Assembly: GCA_038373865.1 (NCBI GenBank)
Contig: JAXGGA010001054.1
Coordinates: 62,001-126,000, forward strand
From: Uloborus plumipes
Lineage: Eukaryota; Arthropoda; Arachnida; Araneae; Uloboridae
Length of the DNA: 64,000 bases
Direction of reading: 5' to 3'
The number at the start of each line of letters is the position of its first letter. The first letter of the stretch is position 1. Below the pieces are notes generated by a model, which was given only the letters and a program-made list of their open reading frames with translations, had not been told where the DNA came from and did not search any database. This document shows positions 20,230-30,965 of the stretch, piece by piece. A program made the translations under genes and the position numbers.

Positions 20230-20814
20230 AATGCTGCCGTGGGCAGGTAAACGGCAGTATCTGCTAAAAGGAGTTTTCGAGATATTTGAAGAAACGCGTT
20301 TTTGATTTCCCACAAAGATCAATAAAACATTGAACTTCGAACATAGGCGATACTATATGTTTATACCGATATATTTTTTGGGTAATCGATTGAATTTTGA
20401 TTTTGCAAGCGCAAAGAGAGGTAAAGCAGATACTGCCCTTTACCTGCCCTTTTCACTCTAATTGTCATGCGGAATTGACTGGCAGTCGGCAGTAACTGCA
20501 GAGTATGCTACTAAATGTCCAGTATTTACATATTCGACAACATGCGAAGTAGATATGTTATTACGAAATATATTATTGCATTGTGAATGATATGTTTTAC
20601 TTAAAAATATACATAAATACCGTGTTCCTTGATATAGATTTAATATAAACGAACGCGAAATATAATTAAAAAGTATAATGAAACTGTATTGTATTATGCA
20701 AAATATGAAGCAAAACTCGATGATTCTTCAGCCATTTTTACTTTCTTTTACTTAGTGACGGAAGTATTGTGATCTCGAAGAAAATTTCACTCAAATTTCG
20801 GTCTATATTTTAAT

Positions 20815-21075
20815 TTTGCTCGCCCCCGAATGAATGTTGAGTAGTTTTTTCGACCTATCAGCACGTGCATATGTACCTACTAACATATAAACAGCCGAAA
20901 TATCCTTTTCGACCATGCCCCAGTTAATTACGATGAGTTTTCTCGTAACGTCTGTATGTACGTATGTATGTACGTACGTATGTTTCTATGTATGTGCGTA
21001 TGTATGTATGTCGCATAACTCAAAAACTATATGCCGTAGAAGCTTCTAGTTTGGTATGTAGGCTCTGAGGGTGGT
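20815..21075 (+). repeat. Interspersed repeat with (GTAT)n core and CGCATAACTCAAAAACTAT
   Basis: GAATGAATGTTGAGTAGTTT...TTCGACC, then a (TATG/TACG)n tract at 20950-21010, then CGCATAACTCAAAAACTAT. This layout (lead, GT-rich tetranucleotide tract, 'aactcaaaaac' tail) resembles a dispersed arthropod repeat type I have seen; I cannot give a database name. Confidence 0.45.
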
Positions 21076-22310
21076 CTAGTTGTGCACCTCCCCTTGTGGT
21101 TGCATTCGAATGTTCCCAAGGGGGTCTTTTACCCCTTTGTGGGCTAAATCAATGTTAATTTCAATGCAAATTGAGTAATATGATTTGGTACAACCACTTG
21201 GTCATATATCGCCAAACTTTTGGTAGCCAAGTGTTTGCCGCCAAGTTGGCGACAAATTTAGTGAAAAAATGATTTTTTTAAAAAATTTGGATTCAATTTG
21301 GCGCTATTGGGCATATTTTGTGAAGAAATCACTTAATAATGTTAAAATTGGCGATATTTAGAAAATAAATCATTGAAAACATTATTTTGCATTGATTCGG
21401 GACAAACTGGGGGTGTAAATGTTTGAATTGTTATCTTGCTCACTCTAATGTACTATTTTAACACTTGAGTTATTTATTATGGAACTTAAACGTTAAAGGA
21501 AGTAGTGTGGCGTTCACATCAGATGTTTTAAAATTACTACAAATCAGTTAATGCTTTGTAATTTGCATCAAAACAAGAAATCACTTTGAGGAAAAGAGCG
21601 CTTGAAATGCTTGTTGTGCTGACGATTTTTTTTATAGCACTATTAAAACAGCTAGGGATTAAACTACAAAAACTATCGTCTGTTAGTATGAAAGCAACTG
21701 TAATTAAAAGAAAACAAAACAATGTAAATAAAATCATTTCATTGCTGCATTTTTGTTTGTCGTCTGCCAAGTTTGGCTTGTGTATCTTTGAAATCGTGAA
21801 AAATATTGTCTGCTAGTGGAGAGAAACTTTATTTGAAAGAAAAAAACCTGGTATGGACTCCACACTACTTCCTTTTACGTGTAAATTTCTTAGTAGAGGC
21901 CTTAAGTGTTTAAATAGTGCTTGGAATAAGCAAGATAACAATTCAAACATTTACGCCCCTAATGTACCACGAATAATGCAAAAAATGATTTACAACGATT
22001 CATTTTCAAAATATGGCCGATTTTAGCATCATTCAGTGGATTTTTCGCAAAATACCGCCAAAAGCGCTAAATCGAGCCCAAACTCATAAAATAATTTTTT
22101 TCCCCAAATTTGTCGCCAATTTGGCGATATGTTACCAAGTTGGCGACAAGCACTTGGCGACCAAAAGCTTGGCGATATATCGCCAAGTGGAAATGCCAAT
22201 TTGTCTCACTCAAGTCTGCATTGATATTAACACTGATTCACCCCAAAAATGAATAAAACACCCCCTTGGGAACATTCAAGTGCAACCAATGACCTCCCGT
22301 GACCTCCCAT
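21075..22310. repeat. Large inverted repeat (foldback) within the 2.38-kb element
   Basis: Left-arm blocks recur inverted in the right arm in mirrored order. CATTCGAATGTTCCCAAGGGGG (about 21104) pairs with CCCCCTTGGGAACATTCAAG (about 22262). GTTTGAATTGTTATCTTGC (about 21421) pairs with GCAAGATAACAATTCAAAC (about 21930). GGAAGTAGTGTGG (about 21499) pairs with CCACACTACTTCC (about 21860). GCCAAGTTGGCGACAAATTT pairs with AATTTGTCGCCAATTTGGCG. The loop is about 350 bp. Confidence 0.7.
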
Positions 22311-22613
22311 TAGGACACCCCTACTTTCGCTCAGTTTAGGTACAAAGGAAAACGGTTTTTGCGGCTTGATGCAAGTTTTGCACAGCGATTCATATTATGT
22401 TCATCCTACAGACATGCAGATACTGCCGTTTACCTGCCCATCGTAACGAAAAATGCAGTTACTGCTAATTACCAATGGTTAAAAAAGTTTTTTTTCATCG
22501 AAAACCAAAAAAAGATGCTTGTACCATAAAACTAATGTAACATAGATTTCAAAATTGCAAAAAAATGAAAATCGAAAATTTTGCAGTTACTGCCCTTTAC
22601 CTGCCCACGGCAG

Positions 22614-22708
22614 AATGTACATCCATGCCCAGGCCGGGAAGATAACCCGGGACCTCCCCATTACAGTCAGACTGATCTGACCACTAGAGTAGACAAGCTG
22701 GCCGGCAT
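22614..22708 (-). repeat. tRNA-derived SINE, head (split copy)
   Basis: Read on the minus strand: CTAGTGGTCAG (A-box region), GTAATGGGGAGGTCCCGGGTT and CCCGGCCTGGGCATGGATGT. This matches the SINE at 42440-42510 (TAATGGGGAGGTTCCGGGTT, GCGTGGATGT). The continuation is at 20165-20229, displaced by the 2.38-kb insertion. Confidence 0.75.
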
Positions 22709-22710
22709 TA

Positions 22711-23127
22711 CCCAAGCAGCATAATCTTATCGGATGATGATCGGAAATTCATCGAAACCCGATGAAATTCTCATCGGCCGATGATCGGATTCAATGAGTT
22801 CTCCTCGGGAATTGCTCCAACATGTCTCATCGGCCAAACAGAATCCGAGCAGCAAAATCCGAGGAGTTTAGCTCGAAATACGATGAGATTTGGAGCAATT
22901 TACGAGCAGTGCAGTCCCGTGCCGATGAATTTAGGATCAATTTTGGATGGTCGGTTTATTTTCATCGGGAAAGTTGATTGGAAGGATATCGCTTTCCGAT
23001 GAAAAGTAGCTCATCGAAAACCGTGCGCGGATACTGATCGGAACGATGTCAGCATGCGTTACGGGATAAGTTTACGAGGAGTTCGATGATCGGCCGAGCA
23101 AAATCCGATGAGTTGATGCTACTTGGG
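22711..23127. mobile_element. TA-flanked TIR element, 417 bp (CCCAAGYAGCAT ends)
   Basis: CCCAAGCAGCAT at the left, ATGCTACTTGGG at the right, with TA at 22709-22710 and 23128-23129. The body is filled with CGATGAG/CTCATCG and GATCGG words in both orientations. The pattern fits a Tc1/mariner-type MITE. It abuts the SINE head exactly, so it inserted at the SINE edge. Confidence 0.75.
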
Positions 23128-23129
23128 TA

Positions 23130-24845
23130 GTGACTATTTAAAATGGAAATGAAAAGAGAGAACAGCTTTTAATAAAGAAAATTGATTTCCCTTAATCGAC
23201 GACAGACCATTCAAGGGAAAACGAATTGAATAAACGTCCATGTGTTAGTAAAGTAAAAAAAAAAAACGAAATAGCGTTATTAGACACAAAACTATATGCA
23301 ATTGCTTCGGGATGAGAGGAAATCTCTTTCTCAACTCAAAACAAGTGTGCTTATATATAAAAAAATATCCGACAAAAATCTTCTGCACGACGTCTTTTCA
23401 TTCTCAAGCTAGCTTCTTTCGCATTGAAAAGGGGTTTCTTTGTAACCTCGAAACATATGTATGCAATTTCAATGCCAATTTATGTCTAACTACTTTGTTT
23501 CAGATTCTTTTTATTATTCAAAGGAATCTTTTGTAGAGTTGGTTAGTATCTCCTCTCAGAGAGCGAATTATTTTCCTTAAGAATATATTCAGTCGGAAAA
23601 TTAATCTTATTGAATATCCGAGCCTTTACGAAATAGTTTTATCGAATCTTAGTTTCACTTACGTATAAGTATATCCGCTTGTACCTTTACTTTAGCAATG
23701 GGAGAATCAGAGCGTTGGATATCAAATTATGAAGAACTATTAAGCAGTAAAGGGATCGTAAAGAAACAAAATAAAGCATTTTACAACATTTTTATGTGCT
23801 GGTTTTCTATCTCTTATTTATGCTTACAGTTGTAAAAACGCTTACATCTTTCTAATATACGTTACTAATACGCACAAAATGTAAAATTCAATGAAAAAAA
23901 AACATTAAGTTCTAATAAATTTATAAGTAGAAGTTGAAAATTACAGATTTAAGTGTTGATCATAGAGGATACAATGAATCGTGTGCATAGGCATTAAAGC
24001 TTGAGACTAAAAAAATTGGCTGTGGCTAGTAGCCAGTAAACATGAAAGAGTTAGTGGCCATTTTGACATTGTTGGTGGCAACTTTGTTTCAAATCTGTAA
24101 TACCGCTTTACTTCATGCTGCATATAGTAATATTGCATTTCGTACTTGCATATGTCTTAACTAAATTACTATACATATAAGAACAAGTTTTAAAAAAACT
24201 TTCAAACTTTTTGAATAATAAAAGTATTCCTCTTGAAATCCAAATAATGACAATATGCAAATAAAACAAAAACTAAACGCATACTTTAAGGTAATTATAC
24301 ATTGTTTTAATTTGCAGATTTTTCACAGATTTGGTCATCTTTGATCATTTTTCCAATTAAGTTTCATTGCATTTTCTAGACTGAAAGTGTGTATTTTTAA
24401 AGCTGATGGGTTGATTTTCTCTCCAAGTTAACATTATCCACTAGCAACGATGCTGATGGCTATTTTTTTTCATAATCGCCTCAATGTATCGGTATTTTGT
24501 ATTTCTGTTCAGAAAAAAGTAGGTCGCCAGTTTGGCGACCGACATCATATTTAGTAGTGGCCAAAAAAGATTCCCGATGCCAACAGCTTGTTCGCTTGCA
24601 ACTTCCTTGTGGAATGTAACTTTTAACCCCCCACCTATACCTATTTTGTGAAAATCAGAAGAGATCAAACGCATGCGCAAATGCGAGGAAGGTAGCGCGA
24701 TAAATATGTAACTGTAAGGACTAGTTTCTAGATAAAAACAAAAGAACATTTGCTTTCCAAGTGTTCTTTTAAAATGAAAAAAAAAAGAAAAAAAAAACAG
24801 AGTGCTCGACAAAAGAGCAGAGAGCTCATCAGAGCCCCAACCCGG
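23130..24845. other. AT-rich spacer, no gene seen
   Basis: A short palindrome GGTCGCCAGTTTGGCGACC lies near 24522-24540. Otherwise no supported feature; frames at 24441-24922 (minus) are chance frames over poly-A tracts. Confidence 0.45.
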
Positions 24846-24850
24846 TTAAA

Positions 24851-24930
24851 CCACGAGTTGTGGTACATACTCGTGGTGGTATTCAGTGAGTAGCACTGAA
24901 TACCACTGCCGGTTATCTCCAATAACCGGC
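24851..24930. repeat. Cluster of three adjacent hairpins
   Basis: CCACGAGT/ACTCGTGG (24851-24858, 24869-24876), GGTATTCAGT/ACTGAATACC (24878-24887, 24895-24904) and GCCGGTTAT/ATAACCGGC (24908-24916, 24922-24930). All stems are perfect with loops of 5-10 bases. No known structured RNA is recognised. The feature could be a TE end or a small RNA. Confidence 0.65.
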
Positions 24931-25251
24931 TTGGAGATTGAAGTAAACTCCAGCTGTTAAAATGACTGAAAATGCTCTATAATTCTGAGAGTAGGGTATA
25001 GTTTTTATACTGGAATAAAACAATAGTTCAATTCTTAATGTGAGAAAGAGGGTTACTGCATAAAGGGTAATAAAGTGTTCATTGATTTTTTGCGAAAGAT
25101 TTTTCTTAGATATATTTTCAATAAATTATGTAAAAGATATGCTTAATCATGAAGCAAGTAATATCCACTGAATATAGGCTTAGTAGCTCCAGATCCTATG
25201 AATTAACAGTAAAACCAATGATGGAGCTCACTGTATAGCATGAATTTCCTA

Positions 25252-25410
25252 CACTGCAAAAAAATCTGTTGTTTTTGCAGTATAATACTGGCAGCAAAGG
25301 TTCCAGTTTAAAACTAAAAGCACAGCAATGAACTGTAAAACTAGCTATCTTACAGTTTGTTACTGTAAAACTAGCAATTTTACAGTTTATTACTGTAAAA
25401 TAAGCAATTT
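25252..25410. repeat. TACACTGCAAAAAAA repeat family, truncated copy
   Basis: Starts TACACTGCAAAAAAATCTG, then TGCAGTATAATACTGGCAGC and several TTACAGTTTGTTACTGTAAA words. It matches 25712-25896 and 39905-40036. The right inverted end is missing. Confidence 0.6.
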
Positions 25411-25636
25411 TAGCATAAAATTAACTTATTGTTTTTTGCTTGCTTGTAATTATGTAAGTTTGAAACGTCTTTTTTGAAATTCTTTTACAGGTAACTGTAA
25501 TATATGTGTCGTTCGTTGTGTTAGAAGTGCAACTCTCGTTTTTAAAAACATGATTTTTGTTTGAATTTATAGATATTTTTCTTTTACTTTATTACTTTTA
25601 CTATATGAATGTGATATTTTTGATTTTACAATTCGA

Positions 25637-25708
25637 GTAAAACACATGTTACGGGTTCAAATCCCGCCTGTGCCTTGTGTGTTATTTTCTCTCTTTGTGT
25701 TGTTTTCT
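25637..25708 (+). repeat. tRNA-like SINE fragment with B box
   Basis: ACGGGTTCAAATCCCGCC is a good B box/T-arm with paired stem, followed by TCTCTCTTTGTGTTG-type text like the SINE at 42475-42560. No A box or acceptor stem is visible. It ends at the following MITE. Confidence 0.4.
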
Positions 25709-25711
25709 GTA

Positions 25712-25896
25712 CTGCAAAAAAAAAAAAAAAAAAAAGCTGTTCAACAGAGGTTCCAGTTTAAAACTATAAAAGCCCAGTAATAAACAGTAAAACTAGCTAT
25801 TTTACAGTTTGTTACAGTAAAACCAGCAATTTTACAGTTTATTACCATACAATTAGCTGTATTATACTGTAAAGAAACATCTATTTTTTTACAGTG
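25712..25896. mobile_element. TA-flanked MITE of the ACTGCAAAAAA family, about 185 bp
   Basis: CTGCAAAAAAAA at the left, TTTTTTTACAGTG at the right, TA at 25710-25711 and 25897-25898. Internal TTACAGTTTATTAC and GTAAAACTAGC words match the other copies. Likely derived from a Tc1/mariner element. Confidence 0.65.
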
Positions 25897-25899
25897 TAC

Positions 25900-26707
25900 T
25901 AAATTGCAGGGAATGTCTCGAAATTTATCGATAAAAATAGCTACATAAAAGTCAAATTAAAATAAGCGTCAAATTTTTATTATAGAAAAATGTTTTGAAA
26001 CGGACAACCCACTCCATGCATTTAACCCAGAAGGCCTTCTTCCATTTAATGAGTAGATATCCCTAAATAATTAAAGAGACCATGCCAGAAAACTTTAGCA
26101 TTTAAATCATAATTAATACATTACATGCATTTCATTTTTAGAAACAGACATAATTGTTACCATTCCTCATACAACCTTTAATATATATCCATCTCCTTTT
26201 GATGCATTCGCAAAGTATTCAAAAGTTCCTCGAAGCACGAAATAAATTTGAAAGCAAATATTTCTGATGACAAGCAAATGATTAAGAATTAATTGAATTC
26301 TTCGAATCTTTTCGGGAGAGCGTATTATCAAAGTTAATACAAACGCATTTTCTCCCTTGGAACAGAGACATTCCATCGAATCAGGCAGAAAATGCATTTG
26401 TGAAAGAATTGATTATTACGTCCGGGTATAATTTTCTAAAATTAGAGACACTCTCTCGCTTTAAAAACTAGTTATGCTTTCTTCACGTCGGGGAACACAC
26501 TGAAGTAGAATTTCCTGTCTGACTTGTGAGATGAAATTTTAGCTTTATTCGGAGATGAGAAATTTGTTTAGGAATTTTCAATTACTCCGTTTGAGTTTAT
26601 GACTTTTGGAATAGTAATATTAGAGCGTAAGATCAGAAAATAGTTCTATAAACTACTAAGTAGTAGAAAAACTATAGTTTCAATAGTTATAAAAAAACTC
26701 GGTTACT
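25900..26707. other. AT-rich spacer, no gene seen
   Basis: No supported feature. A 76-codon minus frame (26167-26397) has no motif and I do not call it. Confidence 0.45.
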
Positions 26708-26711
26708 TTAA

Positions 26712-27245
26712 CCCATTTATGCCCAAGTTTTTTTTTTTTTAATTTTTTTCAATTTTTATCTGCTTAAAACTCTTACTTGGAATGTTTTAAATACATTTTA
26801 GGCGTCAAATAGATCACCGCTGCCACATTTATTAAGTTATTCAGTGTTCTGTTTATGGGACACTGAGCATGTACATGAGAAAATGAGCATGATTATACAA
26901 AGATGATATATATACTCATTTTTGCAAATTAACGTTACGAAAGACTTCTGTGATCTATTTTAAGCAAATCATTTTAAAATATTTTAATTTTATGGAAAAT
27001 AAGTTCGCAAAAAACACCATCTTTCTGCGACTACCCATGCTGTATCTCTGTTTGATTAATTTACCTAAAAATAACTGTCGATAAATGAACTCTAATGTCC
27101 AGCTAGCTACTTCATATGGTTTTCTCAAGAAGAAGGAATATTCTACTTGTAAAAAACAGCTTTAGTAAAAGGATATACGTACTACACGTCTTTTTCTGCA
27201 GCAACTAACAAGCGTCCCGTTTTCACGCTACTAGGCATAAATGGG
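26712..27245. mobile_element. piggyBac-type MITE, 534 bp, TTAA duplication
   Basis: CCCATTTATGCC at the left and GGCATAAATGGG at the right, with TTAA at 26708-26711 and 27246-27249. TTAA targets and ends starting CCC are the piggyBac signature. The inner right arm reads GCCTAGTAG on the minus strand, like the element at 49627. No transposase frame. Confidence 0.85.
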
Positions 27246-27249
27246 TTAA

Positions 27250-27844
27250 AATAGGCGTATCAAGTTTATAAATTTTGCGTCGTCTCCATGGAAACCGTAC
27301 GAAAGAAAACAACTCCACTCTTTTTTTTTTTTCGTGCATTGCTGTTGAGGCATTTCATTTATTTTATGTTGATTGAATTATACTTACGCTTTTATTAATG
27401 TCCTCATGTCTCAGTTATTTCTTAACGTTTTCTAACAAATCTAGTCATACATAAATAATGCAAAAATTTCTGAAAAAATGTTGAGCTTTATCAACGTTGA
27501 TTTTTCATATGAATAATAGTTTAGGCACAAAGCAATTTTAAGTGTTTGCAATTAACCATTGTTGCTAAAGCTAAGTGGGGAAAAGTCCATAGCCCCGTAA
27601 CTATGAAAACCATCATGTGAAAAGTGCGGAGAGTAGGAGAAGTTAATTTTACTTTGAGCCGCTAGCTCTCGTTACTCGGGGTTCAGATAACTAAGTTGCC
27701 CAAAATAAGTTGTTGCAGTCAATGGTTAACTGTTTTATACAATAGTATATTCAACCTAAAGTAGTAATCTATTTCATTTCATATTCAAGTTTCGTTGCTC
27801 AATTTTAAGCATAAATCGCACAGCATCTCATTATTATAATCTAT
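27250..27844. other. AT-rich spacer, no gene seen
   Basis: No supported feature. Confidence 0.5.
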
Positions 27845-27845
<1 letters not shown>

Positions 27846-27912
<67 letters not shown>

Positions 27913-27914
27913 TG
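27846..27914 (+). repeat. (GT)n microsatellite
   Basis: About 30 GT units with one GGTG interruption near 27904. Length is likely polymorphic. Confidence 0.95.
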
Positions 27915-28118
27915 AGCAGGGGTTATTTTTGACGATGTTCGCTTTCTAAAAATTATTTAATAATTAATGTAATTTTTGGCAAATATTAGCCTTTTTTACC
28001 TCACACACTGGACTAATTGAGTCACAGAGATATTTTTACATCAAAGCGTAGGAAAACTTATATACACCATGATAAGGGAAAACTTTATTTGTTTTTCTCA
28101 ACCCAGGTTGGGCATTTC

Positions 28119-29545
28119 TACGGTAACTTACGGTACATTTCGACCAACTCTTAGGCATTTAGCACCTCAGTACAGACAAATATTGTTATACAAACCTTGT
28201 ATAAAAGCATTCTATGAAAATGACAGTCAAAAGCAAAATTAAAATGCAAACATATTCGATGCATTAAAATTTTACAAAACTTAGCAGTCAAAAATAAAGC
28301 AGTAACTTACGTTACACAAAAAGGGAATGGCATTATATGAACATTGGTTCTAAGGCAAACTTCTGCTCTATTATAGCTGTTTTCTTGTTTAAAGTATAAT
28401 TTATCAGTTTCTTCTAATTCTTAAGAATTTATTTTCATAAATTTAAAAATTTATTTAAAAAATTGAGAATTATGGGAATTTTTAACTGGGTAACTTACGT
28501 TACAGTAACTTATATTACGAAATTTACTTACAATCATATCTTTATTACAAAAATTAATGAATGAAAATTACAGCTTAGTTTACATCAAAATATTGAAAAT
28601 TAATAATTATGAATGAAATTTATAAAAATTTAATTCCAAATTCAATGACAAATTAAAAAATATTACATAATATTAGATTTTTAAATACATACTGGACGCT
28701 GTTATTAACAAGTTCAGTTAGTTTAATTTTTCGAATCACGTTTTCTTTCTTATAATAAATTTCATCTGTTGTTTCTGGGCATTTATAATAGGTTCCAACA
28801 GTAGCCATTACTTTTACTTTGAACTCGTTTTCTTCAATAATCTTCACAACTCAAGGATACAATGTATTTTTGTACTTTATCACATACTTTTCACCGGCTT
28901 TTTTCTCTGTTTTTTCTTCTTGTTCCTTGAAATACTTAACTAAACGAAACCCCACAGTCTGTCCATTTCTAGTTCTTAAATGGTGGTTGTCAATGTGCGA
29001 ATCTTCAGAAATTAGTTTTGATATATTCTGCTTTTCTAACATATTTCAATACCATCAAGAGTGACTTTTATTTGGAAATCTGTAATATCCACATGACTTT
29101 TCTCATACCCTTTTACATCTTTTTTGCAGAGTTCAGTGGCATTTTAATGCAGAATAAAATATATTTAACCTGTAAGAGATAAAATATTTTTGTATTTGTT
29201 TTTTTCAAAACATATTTTAAAACTTCTTGAAGTCATTTTTGAATAATTTATAGTAAATTACCTCCTAAATATTCTGAATGCAGTGCCAAAAAGAGCTTAA
29301 AAGCCAAAAAGAAACATGTAATTTATAATAGAGGTGTATTGTAATCCTATTGACGAATAGACATTTAAAAAAATATGATTAATTTAAATCAAGTAAATAC
29401 AGTACAGTTAAAGGAATTCCTGAATAAATTACTCCTACTAACCACATAGGTTTTTTTCACCATTTGCTTTCTTTCTAAATACACGCATTTAAGTTCTACT
29501 TAGGTAACTTACGTCATTTGCATATGTCGGTAACTTAAGTTACAC
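28119..29545. mobile_element. Degraded element with repeated GTAACTTACGTTAC motifs
   Basis: The palindromic word GTAACTTACGTTAC or a near form occurs at about 28123, 28312, 28490, 28506, 29514 and 29530, clustered at the two sides of a 1.0-kb centre. This layout fits subterminal transposase-binding repeats. CCCAGGTTGGGC lies just left. Exact ends and target duplication are not resolved. The centre carries a broken protein remnant on the minus strand. Confidence 0.5.
28653..29042 (-). pseudogene. Broken protein-domain remnant in the GTAACTTACG element
   Basis: Two minus-strand stretches join in one frame across a single TGA near 28852. The first reads VGFRLVKYFKEQEEKTEKK then GEKYVIKYKNTLYP. 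The second begins VVKIIEENEFKVKVM and contains KCPETTDEIYY and NVIRKI. The pattern 'Y-V-x-Y ... P-(W?)-V-V-K-I ... F-K-V-K-x-M ... P-E-x-x-D' is like a small C-terminal domain seen in many uncharacterised TE-linked invertebrate proteins. That match is from memory and weak. The stop may replace a Trp codon (TGG to TGA). Confidence 0.4.
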
Positions 29546-30286
29546 GTTTTAATTGATTTGATTTAGCCTCTTTTTTTGTTTTTGCTATGTTTTATTTTAT
29601 TTCATTGTAAATTATATAATTGTTAGGAAAAAATAAGCAAAATGTTAATGCTTGGTTAGTCGATTCTTAGTTGAATCCTTTAACAATTTGTTTGTAATCT
29701 TTATTTTTAAGGAGGGATCCTACTTTAAAAGGCTCAAATCCATTTTTTGGTAGGATTTTTTTTAAGATTAAAAAAGCAGAAAATCTAACGAACTTTCTAT
29801 ATCATTTTATTACATGTCTGAACATTGGTTAAAACATTTTTTTGCAAGCAGTTGAAAAGATTTTTTTACTCTTTTTTTCAAAACTGAGAAAACATTTAAA
29901 TTTCATAATTAAAAAAAAATCACTCCTTCGAACATTTATTTGTAAACTACAGCTGTTTATTTAATGGCTGACCACTTTCCACATTGATCATTTTACCCCA
30001 CCAGACCTTATATTTGTAAAGAAAATTGATCATCAATAATTGTATAAATTTTCCAATACTGTTAAATGATCTCAAAAATAACAAAAAAAACAATCCATTG
30101 GCAATAAACGCTGCTATAAAAGTAGCTAGATTATGAGAAAATAGCACCACTAAAATTCTTTGTTGAAGAAAAATATTTAAACAAATGCTGCTAAAATTTC
30201 TATTCATCGCTGGAAATGGTAAAAACACACTGAAATGGAAAAAAAACTCAATTTTGTTCATATGGCATGCTTTTCATTGGGGATGT

Positions 30287-30343
30287 CTTTTCTACGGGAC
30301 GTTTTTTTAGGGGACGTTTTTTCCTAGGGGACGTTTTTTCCTG
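30287..30343 (+). repeat. Tandem GGGGACGTTTTTTCCTA, 3 units
   Basis: TCTACGGGACGTTTTTTT, then TAGGGGACGTTTTTTCC twice. Units are 16-18 bp. Confidence 0.75.
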
Positions 30344-30689
30344 TCACCTAAATGGTTATGCTGACTGAGAGAAGACAAATATTGAATAATTAATTACAAT
30401 AATACATATGCTTATGAAAGTCTTTAATTCAAGGTATAGAATTTTAAGTTACGTTAAAGATATATTTTAAGTTTGAAACCCAAAGTGCACCGCCTAATTT
30501 ATTCCAATACTTTAGAAACATGTCATTAGTATAAAGATGTTACTCTTTTTTTTTGTCAAGCCTTGGAAATCTAAGAAACATTTCAAAAAGATCATTAATT
30601 GTATATGTTGAAACAAAATGTAAAGAAACCAGCTCCACGTAAACATGATAATAACCTATGTCTCTAACAGGGCAAACTTTAATTATCCA

Positions 30690-30965
30690 ATGCGGAATTT
30701 TCGTTCACAAATATGAATTTCAATCCGCTTCAATTGAAGTTCATTAAAAGCCTTTTCATTTCAAAAAGTGCAGCAATAGTGCTTATGATCTGAAGTAACA
30801 GAAAGAATATGCAGCCTAATTAGGAACATTTTAAATTGAAATAAACCAATTAAAGAACAAAACGTTGAAGTGAAGCGAAGTGGGAAAGAGAATAACAAAA
30901 AACTGGAGTTCTGATTTTGCTTCCAAAGAGAACCTTAATTAGCAAATTCTTTACAGGAATGTAAC
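30690..30965. promoter_or_regulatory. Possible non-coding regulatory stretch (homeodomain-like words)
   Basis: Non-repetitive, with CTAATTAGG near 30816 and CTTAATTAGC near 30933 plus CAATTAAAG. No element ends or coding frame. Called only on motif density and lack of repeats, so this is a weak inference. Confidence 0.2.

Larger units (their letters stand above)
20234..22613. mobile_element. 2.38-kb TIR element inserted in a SINE, 4-bp AATG duplication
   Basis: Ends CTGCCGTGGGCAGGTAAA and its inverse TTTACCTGCCCACGGCAG. AATG at 20230-20233 is repeated at 22614-22617, and both flanks are the two halves of one SINE, so the borders are secure. The end motif is repeated inside: GCAGATACTGCCCTTTACCTGCCC near 20425 and GCAGATACTGCCGTTTACCTGCCC near 22415. 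No transposase frame was recognised. A 4-bp duplication is known for Sola1 and Chapaev/CMC elements, among others; the family is unassigned. Confidence 0.8.

Noticed and set aside
24441..24922. Two overlapping minus frames of 123 and 64 codons
   Set aside because: They cross a poly-A/T stretch and a hairpin cluster, show no domain, and overlap in different frames.
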